Source: an uncultured Dorea sp. (GTDB taxonomy: Bacteria > Bacillota > Clostridia > Lachnospirales > Lachnospiraceae). Taken from it: a stretch of DNA of 60,759 nucleotides. Under the pieces are notes generated by a model. The model made no database searches, was not told where the DNA came from, and was given only the letters and a program-made list of their open reading frames with translations. The stretch covers positions 1 to 60,759 of the forward strand of contig CAJUTH010000021.1 in assembly GCA_910589275.1 (NCBI GenBank), read 5' to 3'. The translations under genes were made by a program, and so were the position numbers. This document shows positions 8,853 to 18,241 of the stretch, piece after piece (position 1 is the stretch's first letter; the number at the start of each line of letters is the position of its first letter).

Positions 8853-9686
8853 ATGAAAATAGTAAATGGATTTGATCTTATGAAATATGCCGAAACCAGG
8901 GGGCTGATGCTTCCCGCATTTAATACCACCAATATGGAAATGACCTACGCCATCGCGAAGGGCCTTAATATGGCTGGTCTCCCGGGCTATATTCAGATTT
9001 CCTCTAACAACCTGAGATTATCCAATCCCCAAGTCATTACCTATCTTACAGAGGATGCATTAAAAGACAGCGATGTGCCCATCGGCCTGCACTTAGACCA
9101 CGGCAAATCCTATGAGGATGTAAAAGCATGCGTGAATGCGGGATTTACATCCATTATGATCGATGCATCCCACCTTCCATTTGGAGAAAATATCAAAGAG
9201 GTCCGAAGGGCCGTTCAATACTGCCATTTCTACGGAGTGCCTGTAGAAGCTGAACTGGGCGCTCTTCAGGGAAAAGAAGAAGATATTGTAAATGAAGCAG
9301 ACTGCAAAACCGACCCTGATATGGTGCTGGATTTTGTAACACAGACCGGCTGCGACCTGCTTGCGGTCTCCATTGGAAATGTCCATGGACTTGATATTGA
9401 GCCGAAAGTGGACCTCCCTCTGCTGAAAACCATCTCGGAAATTTCACCTGTTCCGCTGGTAATGCACGGCGGCTCTGGGATCCCCTTTGATATCATCCAG
9501 AAAGCAAGGCAGTATCATTTGTTAAAGGTAAATTACGGCTCAGATCTCCGCAAAGAATTTGTGTCAACCTTCGGCAGGGCATACGAGGCAAATCACAATA
9601 CGGCAAGCGTGATCGAATTAAGCATCGAAGCCGTCGAGAATGTCAGCAGAAAAGCTGCAGAATTAGTAACGGTTATCAACTCATAA
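8853..9686 (+). CDS. Class II ketose-bisphosphate aldolase (fructose/tagatose type)
   Basis: A 277-residue zinc-dependent aldolase. Signature residues are visible: HLDHGK at 80-85 with the zinc and catalytic histidine and aspartate, IGNVHG, and the phosphate-binding MHGGSGIP. It splits a ketose 1,6-bisphosphate, or a related ketose phosphate, into dihydroxyacetone phosphate and an aldehyde. Length fits the GatY/KbaY/FbaA family. A strong AAAGGAGG site lies about 30 nt upstream of the ATG at 8853, so initiation spacing is long and an alternative upstream start without an ATG cannot be excluded. It is divergent from the PTS operon and probably supplies the cleavage step of that pathway. Confidence 0.88.
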   Translation: MKIVNGFDLMKYAETRGLMLPAFNTTNMEMTYAIAKGLNMAGLPGYIQISSNNLRLSNPQVITYLTEDALKDSDVPIGLHLDHGKSYEDVKACVNAGFTSIMIDASHLPFGENIKEVRRAVQYCHFYGVPVEAELGALQGKEEDIVNEADCKTDPDMVLDFVTQTGCDLLAVSIGNVHGLDIEPKVDLPLLKTISEISPVPLVMHGGSGIPFDIIQKARQYHLLKVNYGSDLRKEFVSTFGRAYEANHNTASVIELSIEAVENVSRKAAELVTVINS

Positions 9687-9700
9687 TATGGTATCCTGGA

Positions 9701-9745
9701 AACGCCCGGGATTTGGATATGACCTCCAAATCCCGGGCGTTTTAT
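9701..9745. terminator. Strong bidirectional terminator between aldolase and PRD regulator
   Basis: A 17-bp perfect stem (9701-9717 with 9725-9741) around a 7-nt loop, GC-rich at the core, has TTTTA on the plus side and AA/TT on the minus side. It separates the convergent aldolase gene and the tex-lar-regulator operon. Confidence 0.9.
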
Positions 9746-9783
9746 GCTGCCGGCAGCGATAGCCGGCACTCTTTTGTATTTTC

Positions 9784-11721
9784 TTATTCTTTCTCATTTA
9801 ATCCTTTTTCCAGCGCCGCCTTTACCAGCGCTATGAAATACTCATAAGTCATGTCCTCCGACATCTGTTCGATCAGCCCCTTGCTTGCGAACAGCTTGGA
9901 CAGATAATTCCACATCTGGAACGCCTGTGGATTATTGCGCCCGATATGCATCAGCATAACCAGATTCACCTTATTGTTCTCCTCGTCCCAGATGATCGGT
10001 TTTCCCGAAAAGCGGACAACAATAAACGTATCCGAAGATACCGCATTCATCGGATGGGGTACTGCGATATCTTTGCTGAAATAGGAGCTTCCAATATTTT
10101 CCCTCTGCAAAACCTGCTGGTACAGGCCTTCCAGATCATACAGCTCTGATGCATTCCCACACATCTCCTTTAACACATCCTGCTTCCTGCCCGCCTTCAT
10201 AACGCCAAATAACTCGGGGCGGAACACATTCATAACATCTTCGATCTTACGAAATCCGTCCAGATTCAACTTAATATTAATGTAGTCGTTCTGGGTGGGG
10301 AACGCATTCACATACATGGCAATCCCTTTTTCAAAAAATTCACCCTTCTCCGTTGTGAGGAATACATCATAGCTATCCAGCATCTCCGGAACCATAACCC
10401 GGGAATTGATAAAGTTTACCGTCGCCACATATTCGGAAAACCACCTAAGCAGAGTCTGTCTAAGCAGTACAGTCATACTGTTTTTCAGACTGGAAATCAC
10501 CAGAATCTTTTTCTTGTTCTCCCTGTGGTTCATCTCCAGAAGCGCACTGTAAAAATGAACCGTCAAAAGCGCAATCTCATCCTTTGACACCCGCTTGCCG
10601 CCAAGCCCGATGCTGAACAGATGGGCAAAATAAGTAGCAATGTCATATCCCAGCGGGAAGGATTCCCGGATGTATTCCAGCATATTATTCTTCGTCTGCA
10701 TATCGTATTTCGCGCGTACAAGCAGAGACATACAATGCAGGGCAAGAGTGATCCTGAGATTCATCCTATCTGTAAAATCCACATTAAAATTGTCTTTGAT
10801 CGCCTCCAGCGCATTTTCCACAAACTCATGCATCTGCGGGGAAATCATATCGGAATCCCGGTTATCTCCCTGCCCCTTCAAATACAGGGAAAAATACCGG
10901 ATCTCGTCCTCCGTAGCTTTTACAAAAAACTTTTTGCTAAGCTCTCCGACCACATCCTTTGCCACCTCATACTCGGCTCCCAATTGTTCCATTGCATCGA
11001 TTTCATTTGACTGTATATAAAAGCCATCGTTCATTCTGCAGATCATAATATTTAGAAACAGGATCGTGTTATTGAAATCCATATCCATAATGTGATACTG
11101 ATGCTTCACAAACACCTCTGTCAAAACATTCTGGATCTTTACAATCTGCCGCTCGTCAAAAAATAAAACCTCCTTTTTCTCATCTTGAGTATACGCAAGG
11201 TACAAATCCTGTTCCGCCAGACAGCTCCGTTTATTCATCTCAAAGCCGTCGATCATTACCTTATTGTTGCCCCGCATCAGCTCCAAGTCAAATTTGCCAA
11301 GCAGCTCTTCAACCTTCTTCAGATCGTTCAACACTGTTGATCTGGATATAAAAAATTCTTCTTCCAATTCCATCAGTGAAACTGCGCGATGCCTGTTCAG
11401 CAGCAGAAGCATCATCTTATTGACGCGGTTCACCGAATAATTCAGAGAAACCGTCATATATTCCTGATATAGCGAGTTCACAAAGGTGGAAAATTCTTCG
11501 TAATCACTCACTTCTATCATACTGCCCTTAGAAGATCTGGATACGATCTTGGCGCAGGTTTCCCCCGACAGCTCTTCGCGGATTACTTTGATATCGCCCT
11601 GAACAGTCCTAAGACTAACGCCGAATTTATCCGCCAGATATGTGCCGGTCAAATATTCCTCCGTATGATTGCAAAATTCCAGTAGAATCTCTATCTGCCT
11701 CTGACTTAACATCTTCTTCAC
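9784..11721 (-). CDS. PRD-domain transcriptional regulator with EIIB- and EIIA-like domains
   Basis: A 645-residue BglG/MtlR-type activator. The N-terminus carries winged helix-turn-helix segments (YLADKFGVSLRTVQGD near 25-40, FFISRSTVLNDLKKVE near 123-138). Two PRD domains follow, with conserved histidines (one near LALHCMSLL). Then comes an EIIB-like segment (KKILVISSLKNS) in which the usual phosphorylatable Cys is absent, and a C-terminal fructose-type EIIA domain with its active His in AVPHP. Such proteins read PTS phosphorylation state and activate sugar operons. It is convergent with the aldolase and near the mannose-type PTS, its likely target. It is the last gene of the tex-lar run, 24 nt after larE. 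Confidence 0.88.
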   Translation of the reverse strand: MKKMLSQRQIEILLEFCNHTEEYLTGTYLADKFGVSLRTVQGDIKVIREELSGETCAKIVSRSSKGSMIEVSDYEEFSTFVNSLYQEYMTVSLNYSVNRVNKMMLLLLNRHRAVSLMELEEEFFISRSTVLNDLKKVEELLGKFDLELMRGNNKVMIDGFEMNKRSCLAEQDLYLAYTQDEKKEVLFFDERQIVKIQNVLTEVFVKHQYHIMDMDFNNTILFLNIMICRMNDGFYIQSNEIDAMEQLGAEYEVAKDVVGELSKKFFVKATEDEIRYFSLYLKGQGDNRDSDMISPQMHEFVENALEAIKDNFNVDFTDRMNLRITLALHCMSLLVRAKYDMQTKNNMLEYIRESFPLGYDIATYFAHLFSIGLGGKRVSKDEIALLTVHFYSALLEMNHRENKKKILVISSLKNSMTVLLRQTLLRWFSEYVATVNFINSRVMVPEMLDSYDVFLTTEKGEFFEKGIAMYVNAFPTQNDYINIKLNLDGFRKIEDVMNVFRPELFGVMKAGRKQDVLKEMCGNASELYDLEGLYQQVLQRENIGSSYFSKDIAVPHPMNAVSSDTFIVVRFSGKPIIWDEENNKVNLVMLMHIGRNNPQAFQMWNYLSKLFASKGLIEQMSEDMTYEYFIALVKAALEKGLNEKE

Positions 11722-11745
11722 TCTTTCGTCTAATTATTTCTCATA

Positions 11746-12588
11746 TCACCTTGCATCTGTTCCCATTTTCTGCTGATCTATATTGATATCCATGCTTCCG
11801 GAACGAAATCCTTCCATATCCAGAGTCACATAACTGTATCCGAGATTTTTCAGATAGGAAATAATCTCTTTCCTTCTTCCCATAATCTCCCCAAATCCTT
11901 CTGTATCTACCTCAATCCGGGCAATGTCCCCATGAACGCGGAGCCTTACGTTATAAAATCCCATCGCTCTGATAAACTGCTCCCCCTGCTCTGCCTTCCT
12001 AATATCTTCATAGGAAAGTCTGGTTCCGTAGGGAAATCTGGTGGCAAGACAGGGCATGGATGGTTTCTTTGACGCGGAGATTCCAAGCTCTTCTGCAAAT
12101 CTTCTCACTTCCTCCTTGGTAAATCCGGCGTCCGCCAGAGGACTTCTAATTCCAAGCTCTTTTACTGCCAAAAGCCCCGGCCGGTATCCATGGAGATCAT
12201 CTTCGTTGGTCCCTTCCAAAATCACCGCCGCCCCAAGCGACTCGCTTTCCCGTTTAAGCTGCTCAAACAAATACTTCTTACACCGATAGCAGCGGTCCTT
12301 CGGATTGTCCAGAATCCCCGCCTCCAAAAGCTCGTCAACCGTAAGCATCCGAAATTCTGCCCCCGCCTCTTTTGCTGCGGCTTTTGCCTCCTTCGCATCT
12401 CTGGCGGAATGCAGCATCGTGTGCATCAGAATCGCATATACTTTTGTTCCATGTTCCTCTGACGCCGCCGCCGCAAGATTCAGCAGCAGGCTGCTGTCCA
12501 CGCCGCCTGAAAAGGCAACCGCAACATCACCTTTGGCATACCGATTCATTCTCTTTTTTAAGTTCTCCGCTTTTTCCTCAAAATGCAT
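11746..12588 (-). CDS. larE: LarE, ATP-dependent sacrificial sulfur transferase for nickel-pincer cofactor
   Basis: A 280-residue PP-loop ATPase. SGGVDSS is at residues 27-33, a conserved DRCYRCKK segment is mid-protein, and KPSMPCLATRFPYG carries the cysteine position used as sulfur donor in LarE. LarE adenylates the LarB product and inserts sulfur to build the pincer thiocarboxylates of the NPN cofactor of lactate racemase-type enzymes. It lies 42 nt after larC and is followed 24 nt later by the PRD regulator. No larA is present in the window. Confidence 0.93.
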   Translation of the reverse strand: MHFEEKAENLKKRMNRYAKGDVAVAFSGGVDSSLLLNLAAAASEEHGTKVYAILMHTMLHSARDAKEAKAAAKEAGAEFRMLTVDELLEAGILDNPKDRCYRCKKYLFEQLKRESESLGAAVILEGTNEDDLHGYRPGLLAVKELGIRSPLADAGFTKEEVRRFAEELGISASKKPSMPCLATRFPYGTRLSYEDIRKAEQGEQFIRAMGFYNVRLRVHGDIARIEVDTEGFGEIMGRRKEIISYLKNLGYSYVTLDMEGFRSGSMDINIDQQKMGTDAR

Positions 12589-12630
12589 TCTGTTCCTCTT
12601 ACTATACTGATCTTCTACAATAAAAATCTA

Positions 12631-14007
12631 TTATTTCTTAATCGTGAAAGCCGCTTGGCTGACTGTGTTCCACACCTGCTGATAGGACAAATTATGCTCC
12701 CTGCAGAGCCGGATGATGCTGTCGTATTCCGGATACGCCCGCTTTTCTGCCCCAATCTCACAAATCTTAACCCCCACCTTTCCCAAAGGCGTCTGAATCT
12801 CCTGAATGCTGCGGTTTAAAACCGTCCTCTCCATCTTCATTCTCCGGATACCGATGGTCGTCGTATTCTGGAAAATGATTTCCTCCAGCTTCTTCCGGTC
12901 TTCTTCCATGCATATCACATTCAGCTCATAGGCCGGACGATTTTTCTTCATATACACCGGAGCATAATAGACATCCCTCGCCCCCGCTTCCATAAGGCGG
13001 TCCATCACATACCCAAGGGCTTCCCCGGTACAGTCGTCGATATTGCTCTCCAGATGCCAGATGGTATCTTCTTTTGCAGAGGCCTTCTCCGGCATTTTGG
13101 CATTTTCTTCTGCTGGTTCAATCAGCATTGCCCGCAGAACCCCGGTACGGCCGTAATCCCGCTTCCCGGCTCCCATGCCAGTCTTAAGGATCCGGTAATT
13201 CTCCGGCAGCCTGCCTGACGTCCGCACCGCCGCCGCAATCGCCGCCCCGGTGGGGGTCACCAGCTCCCCTTCCGTCTCCGTCATATGCAGAGGCAGATGA
13301 TATACCGAAGCTATATTCGCCACCGCCGGAACCGGAACCGGGATGATTCCATGCTGGCAGCGGATCGTTCCCCGCCCTTCGTACAGTTCTGAGACAATCA
13401 CCTCTTCCACATCCAGATTGTCCAGACACAGCGCCGCCGCCGCAATATCCACAATAGAATCTACTGCGCCCACTTCATGAAAATGCACTTGCTCCACAGG
13501 CATGCCATGGGCTTTGGCCTCCGCCTCCGCAAGCACCTTAAAAATCCGCAGCGCCGTATCCTTTGCACGGCGGCTTAAGCCTGAGTGATTTATGATCTCC
13601 TGAATCTCATGAAGCCCCCTGTGAACATGCCCATGATGATGGTGATGTCCATGCGCTTCTTCTGCATAGTGATGCGCGTGGCTATGTTCATGACTGTCTG
13701 CATATACATGCTCATGGCTATGTCCATGGCCGTCTGCATGGTGATGCGCGTGGCTATGTTCATGACCATGCAAATACTCCATATCATGGTCATGGGGATC
13801 CTGCGCCTCGTCCAGAATCACACGGAAGTCACAGGCATCCAGCCCCGATTTCTTCACTCTTGTAATCGCTATCTCAAATTCATCTAACGGCAGGCTCTCC
13901 AAGCCCTCCCGGAGCGCCTTTTCGTCCGCTCCCAGATCCAAAAGAGCCCCCACCGTCATATCGCCGCTGATCCCGCTGTAACATTCCAAATAAAGTGTTC
14001 TACTCAT
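12631..14007 (-). CDS. larC: LarC, nickel-inserting cyclometallase, single uninterrupted ORF
   Basis: A 458-residue LarC. It begins LYLECYSGISGDM, the family signature, and ends in the C-terminal domain (GVKICEIG). Between about residues 72 and 135 is a very His-rich loop with 27 histidines, including an internal repeat of HEHSHAHH, suited to binding nickel. In Lactiplantibacillus larC1 and larC2 need a programmed frameshift; here the two parts are one frame. LarC uses CTP to insert nickel into the pincer nucleotide. Its start overlaps the larB stop by 8 nt. Confidence 0.94.
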   Translation of the reverse strand: MSRTLYLECYSGISGDMTVGALLDLGADEKALREGLESLPLDEFEIAITRVKKSGLDACDFRVILDEAQDPHDHDMEYLHGHEHSHAHHHADGHGHSHEHVYADSHEHSHAHHYAEEAHGHHHHHGHVHRGLHEIQEIINHSGLSRRAKDTALRIFKVLAEAEAKAHGMPVEQVHFHEVGAVDSIVDIAAAALCLDNLDVEEVIVSELYEGRGTIRCQHGIIPVPVPAVANIASVYHLPLHMTETEGELVTPTGAAIAAAVRTSGRLPENYRILKTGMGAGKRDYGRTGVLRAMLIEPAEENAKMPEKASAKEDTIWHLESNIDDCTGEALGYVMDRLMEAGARDVYYAPVYMKKNRPAYELNVICMEEDRKKLEEIIFQNTTTIGIRRMKMERTVLNRSIQEIQTPLGKVGVKICEIGAEKRAYPEYDSIIRLCREHNLSYQQVWNTVSQAAFTIKK

Positions 14008-14764
14008 TTTTTACTCCTAATCTATTAATCTGTGTGGCAATATATCCTGCCCCAAATCCATTATCGATATTGACCACCGAAATTCCATTTGCACAGGAAT
14101 TGATCATGGTAAGGAGCGCGGAAAGCCCATGAAAACTTGCGCCGTAACCGATCGACGTAGGCACCGCGATCACCGGCTTATCTACCAGCCCGCCAATCAC
14201 GCTTGCCAGTGCTCCCTCCATGCCTGCCACCGCGATCACACAATTTGCTCTCTGAATTACATCAAGTCTGGACAGCATCCGGTGCAGGCCGCTGACTCCC
14301 ACGTCATACAGCCGCTCCACATGACTTCCGAAATATTCTGCCACCTGCGCCGCCTCCTCGGCCACCGGGATATCCGCCGTTCCGGCCGAACATACCGCAA
14401 TGCAGCCGTTCCGAACCTTATCTGGTCTTTCTATCTTAACAATCCGTGATACCTCATCATACTGCGTCTGCGGATAATGCTCTTTCAACAGCTCGTATTG
14501 TTCCTTAGACGCCCTCGTTCCAAGCACCTCTCCCTCGTGCTCATAGAGCCTCCCAAAGATTTCCACGAGAAACGGATCCGCCTTGCCGCTGCAAAAAATC
14601 ACCTCCGGGAATCCCTGCCGGAGCTTGCGGTGCATATCAAGCTTGGCGTACCCCTGCTCCCCGCCTAAGTCTTCCTCAAAAGGCTGCCCGCGAAAATACT
14701 GTTCTGCTTCATCTACCGATATTTCCCCGTTTTGTAACCGTGTTAAGATCTCTCTGGTTTGCAT
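14000..14764 (-). CDS. larB: LarB, pyridinium-3,5-biscarboxylic acid mononucleotide synthase
   Basis: A 254-residue protein. The N-terminal helical part (ILTRLQNGEISVDEAE) is followed by a C-terminal domain related to PurE AIR carboxylase (VCSAGTADIPVAEEAA, AVAGMEGALASVIGGLV, PTSIGYGASFHGLSALLTM). LarB carboxylates and hydrolyses nicotinic acid adenine dinucleotide in the first step of nickel-pincer cofactor synthesis. It lies 15 nt after the aldo/keto reductase gene and overlaps larC by 8 nt. Confidence 0.94.
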   Translation of the reverse strand: MQTREILTRLQNGEISVDEAEQYFRGQPFEEDLGGEQGYAKLDMHRKLRQGFPEVIFCSGKADPFLVEIFGRLYEHEGEVLGTRASKEQYELLKEHYPQTQYDEVSRIVKIERPDKVRNGCIAVCSAGTADIPVAEEAAQVAEYFGSHVERLYDVGVSGLHRMLSRLDVIQRANCVIAVAGMEGALASVIGGLVDKPVIAVPTSIGYGASFHGLSALLTMINSCANGISVVNIDNGFGAGYIATQINRLGVKNE

Positions 14765-14779
14765 CCCGTCATCCTTCCT

Positions 14780-15961
14780 TTAGCCTAAAAACCCTAGTTT
14801 TTTAATTAATTTGATTCCAATTTTATAGTAGAACGGAAGCAGCTTGTCGTCCGCCTCCTTTAGGTTTTCCCGAATTTCCAAATGTTGGGGACAATGTTGC
14901 TCGCATCTGCCGCACTCGATGCAGCTTCCTGCGTCTGCAAAATCCTTCTGCAGGCAGACCGTCTGCAGGTATTCGTGCCTGCCGCTTCCCCTGCCCTCCG
15001 TATACATATGGTTATAACAGCGAAACGCCGCCGGGATATCGATCCCCTTGGGACACGGCATGCAATACCCGCATCCTGTGCAGCCTACGCGGAGCGTATT
15101 CTGGATTTCCTGTTTAATTCGCTCTATCAGCGCCAGATCTTCCTCTGTAAATTCGCCCTCCTGAACCTCGTCGGCAATGCGCATATTCTCCTCTACCATA
15201 TCCAGCGAATTCATCCCCGATAAGACACAGGTCACCTCCGGCTGCTCCCACAGCCACCGAAATGCCCATTCCGCAGGCGTCCTTTTTTTCGGATACCCCG
15301 CAATCTGCTTTTTTGCCGTTTCCGGCAGAAGGTCAACCAGTTTCCCTCCTCTTAGAGGTTCCATAATGATTACCGGAATCCCCCTTGCTGCTGCCGCCCT
15401 AAGTCCTTCCCGGCCCGCTTGGGTATGCTCATCCATATAATTATACTGAATCTGGCAGAAATCCCAGTCGTACGCGTCTAATATCTGCAGGAACATCTCT
15501 GTATTGCCATGGAAGGAAAATCCCAGATTACGGATACTGCCCTCCCGCTTTTTCTTCGCGATCCACTCCTCAATGCCTAGTTCTTTCAGCTTATTCCAAG
15601 CTGTCACATCCGTCAGCATATGCATCAAGTAATAATCAATATAATCCGTACCAAGCCGCTTTAACTGCTCTTCAAAATACCGGTCGATGGCTCCGTTGGA
15701 TTTAATATAATATTGAGGCAGCTTCGTTGCAATATACACCTGCTCACGGCACCCATTTCTTCTTAAGATCTCTCCCACAGCCGCCTCGCTCCCCGGATAA
15801 ATGTATGCCGTATCCAGATAATTTACGCCGCCGCGGATAGCCGCCATAACCTCCCTCTCAGCCTTGTCGATATCAATGCTGTTTCCTTTCTTTGTAAACC
15901 TCATACAGCCGTAGCCAAGCAGCGATATGGGCTGGCCGTACCTGTCGTTTCTATACTGCAT
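14780..15961 (-). CDS. Aldo/keto reductase with C-terminal 4Fe-4S ferredoxin domain
   Basis: A 393-residue protein. An AKR barrel opens it (YGCMRF, DTAYIYPGSE, with the catalytic Asp/Tyr/Lys set within the first 90 residues). A C-terminal segment has two cysteine clusters: CTGCGYCMPCPKG and CIECGRCEQHCPQH, each of the 4Fe-4S ferredoxin type. This fused form is common in anaerobes and probably draws on or donates ferredoxin electrons as well as using NAD(P)H. The substrate is unknown. It begins immediately after the tex stop with no spacer and is followed by larB. Confidence 0.88.
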   Translation of the reverse strand: MQYRNDRYGQPISLLGYGCMRFTKKGNSIDIDKAEREVMAAIRGGVNYLDTAYIYPGSEAAVGEILRRNGCREQVYIATKLPQYYIKSNGAIDRYFEEQLKRLGTDYIDYYLMHMLTDVTAWNKLKELGIEEWIAKKKREGSIRNLGFSFHGNTEMFLQILDAYDWDFCQIQYNYMDEHTQAGREGLRAAAARGIPVIIMEPLRGGKLVDLLPETAKKQIAGYPKKRTPAEWAFRWLWEQPEVTCVLSGMNSLDMVEENMRIADEVQEGEFTEEDLALIERIKQEIQNTLRVGCTGCGYCMPCPKGIDIPAAFRCYNHMYTEGRGSGRHEYLQTVCLQKDFADAGSCIECGRCEQHCPQHLEIRENLKEADDKLLPFYYKIGIKLIKKLGFLG

Positions 15962-18118
15962 TTACTGTATTCCTTTCATAGTGAGTGAAATCCGTTTCTT
16001 TTTCATATCTACACCCAGCACCTTGACGTCTACGATATCCCCTACGCTTACTACCTCTAACGGATGTTTGATAAATTTTTTATCGGTAATTTCTGAAATA
16101 TGCACTAATCCGTCCTGATGGACTCCGATATCTACGAATACGCCGAAATCAATCACGTTCCGCACGGTTCCCTTTAGAATCATGCCTTCTTTTAAATCCT
16201 TCATATCCAGCACGTCCGTGCGCAGGATCGGCTTTGGCATCTCATCTCTTGGGTCGCGCCCCGGCTTTTCTAATTCTTTTACAATATCCCGCAGCGTAAT
16301 CTCGCCGATTCCCAATTCTTCTGCCAGTTTCTTATAATCACGGATTGTAAGGGAAAGTCCTACAAGCTTTCCTCCCCGGATATCCTCCGGTGAAAATCCC
16401 TGTTTCGCCAGAAGCTTCTCGGCCGCCTCATAAGACTCCGGATGTACGCTGGTGCCGTCCAGCGGATTGCTGCCTTCGCCAATCCGCATAAATCCCGCAC
16501 ACTGCTCGAAGGCTTTTGGCCCTAACTTCGCCACCTTTAATAACTCTTTACGGCTTTTAAAGCTGCCGTTTTCTTCCCGGTAAGCCACAATATTTTTGGC
16601 GATTGTCCCGGAAATCCCAGAGATATAAGATAACAGAGGCGCCGACGCTGTGTTGAGATCCACACCCACCTTATTTACGCAGTCTTCCACCACGCCGCCG
16701 AGAGCCTGTGTCAGCTTCTTCTGATTCATATCGTGCTGATACTGCCCTACCCCGATGGACTTCGGTTCGATCTTCACCAGCTCCGCCAGCGGATCCTGCA
16801 GCCTTCTTGCTATGGATACGGCGCTTCTCTGACCCACGTCAAATTTCGGAAATTCCTCCGTGGCCAGCTTGCTTGCGGAATAAACGGATGCCCCCGCCTC
16901 ATTGACGATCACATACTGAACCTGTTCTGGAATTTCCTTTAACAATTCTACGATCACCTGCTCTGATTCTCTAGATGCCGTTCCGTTTCCGAGAGAAATC
17001 AGGGTAATATGATATTTCTTGATAATCTTCTTTAAAAGTTCCTTGGACGCCTTAATCTTCTGGGGCGTGGTCGGCGCAGTCGGATAAATGATCGTAGTAC
17101 CTATAACCTTCCCGGTAGCGTCCACTACCGCAAGCTTACAGCCGGTACGGAACGCCGGATCCCAGCCGAGAACCGTCTGACCCACGATCGGCGGCTGCAT
17201 AAGAAGCTGCTCTAAATTCTTTCCAAATACCGTAATCGCTCCGTCCTCCGCTTTCTCTGTAAGGTCGTTCCTGATCTCCCGCTCGATAGCCGGTGCAATC
17301 AGCCTGTGGTAACTGTCATCCGCCGCCTCCTTTAAAATTGGCGTCGTATACGGATTACTGCTGTGTATGGTTTTCTTCTCCAAAAAGCGTAAGATATCCT
17401 CCTCCGGCGCCTCGACCTTCACCGTAAGGAATTTTTCTTTTTCCCCCCGGTTCAGCGCCAGCACCCGGTGCCCCGCAAGCTTCGTCACCGGCTCGTCAAA
17501 ATCATAGTACATCTCGTACACCGATTCTGCTTCCGCATCCTTTGCCTGAGAAACCACCCGGCCCTTTTTAACGGTTATATTCCGGATCCATGTACGGTAA
17601 TCCGCCTCGTCTGAAATATTCTCCGCAATAATATCCTTTGCCCCTGCAATGGCGTCCTGAACAGTAGCTACTTCCTTCTCCGGATTTACATATTCTTCTG
17701 CCAGCTCTTCGATCGGAACCTTTGTATTCTGCAGCGTGATCAATACCGCCAGCGGCTCAAGTCCTCGTTCCTTGGCAATCATAGCCCGGGTCCTTCTCTT
17801 CGGCCGGTACGGACGGTATAGATCGTCTACCGCAACCTGAGTCTCCGCCGCCAGAATCTGCGCTTTCAGTTCCTTTGTAAGCTTGCCCTGCTCTTCAATG
17901 CTAGAGAGTACCTGTTCCTTTTTCTCTTCCAGATTCCGCAGGTAATTCAGCCTTTCGTCCAGCTTTCTAAGCTGCTCATCGTCCATTGTTCCATGTTTCT
18001 CCTTGCGGTACCGGGCAATAAACGGAATGGTGTTCCCCTCGTCTATCAACTGAACCGCGGCGTCTACCTGCCAGCGCTTTACGCCAAGCTCTTCCGTAAT
18101 CTTCTGATTAATATCCAT
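15962..18118 (-). CDS. tex: Tex family RNA-binding transcription accessory protein
   Basis: A 718-residue Tex homologue of normal length. It has the N-terminal helical Tex region, a YqgF-like RNase H fold (LGWDPAFRTGCKLAVVD), helix-hairpin-helix motifs (LNTASAPLLSYISGISGTIA) and a C-terminal S1 RNA-binding domain (GVFVDIGVHQDGLVHISEI). Tex is a nucleic-acid-binding factor linked to transcription. It is the first gene of a six-gene run (tex, AKR, larB, larC, larE, PRD regulator). A consensus promoter lies at 18213-18241. Confidence 0.94.
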   Translation of the reverse strand: MDINQKITEELGVKRWQVDAAVQLIDEGNTIPFIARYRKEKHGTMDDEQLRKLDERLNYLRNLEEKKEQVLSSIEEQGKLTKELKAQILAAETQVAVDDLYRPYRPKRRTRAMIAKERGLEPLAVLITLQNTKVPIEELAEEYVNPEKEVATVQDAIAGAKDIIAENISDEADYRTWIRNITVKKGRVVSQAKDAEAESVYEMYYDFDEPVTKLAGHRVLALNRGEKEKFLTVKVEAPEEDILRFLEKKTIHSSNPYTTPILKEAADDSYHRLIAPAIEREIRNDLTEKAEDGAITVFGKNLEQLLMQPPIVGQTVLGWDPAFRTGCKLAVVDATGKVIGTTIIYPTAPTTPQKIKASKELLKKIIKKYHITLISLGNGTASRESEQVIVELLKEIPEQVQYVIVNEAGASVYSASKLATEEFPKFDVGQRSAVSIARRLQDPLAELVKIEPKSIGVGQYQHDMNQKKLTQALGGVVEDCVNKVGVDLNTASAPLLSYISGISGTIAKNIVAYREENGSFKSRKELLKVAKLGPKAFEQCAGFMRIGEGSNPLDGTSVHPESYEAAEKLLAKQGFSPEDIRGGKLVGLSLTIRDYKKLAEELGIGEITLRDIVKELEKPGRDPRDEMPKPILRTDVLDMKDLKEGMILKGTVRNVIDFGVFVDIGVHQDGLVHISEITDKKFIKHPLEVVSVGDIVDVKVLGVDMKKKRISLTMKGIQ

Positions 18119-18212
18119 GTAACTGTTCCTCTCTATTCCTAATCTATCGTTTTCTCCTGCCGGAGTATCTGTGCCTGCGGTGTACCAGACCCACCGCGCC
18201 TCTTACTGTGTA

Positions 18213-18241
18213 AGCATATCATGAACAAATTGCAGATTCAA
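18213..18241 (-). promoter_or_regulatory. Promoter of the tex-AKR-larBCE-regulator operon
   Basis: On the minus strand TTGAAT (18236-18241) and TATGCT (18213-18218) are separated by exactly 17 nt, about 95 nt before the tex ATG. The tandem 25-bp repeat abuts the -35 on the upstream side. Confidence 0.65.
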
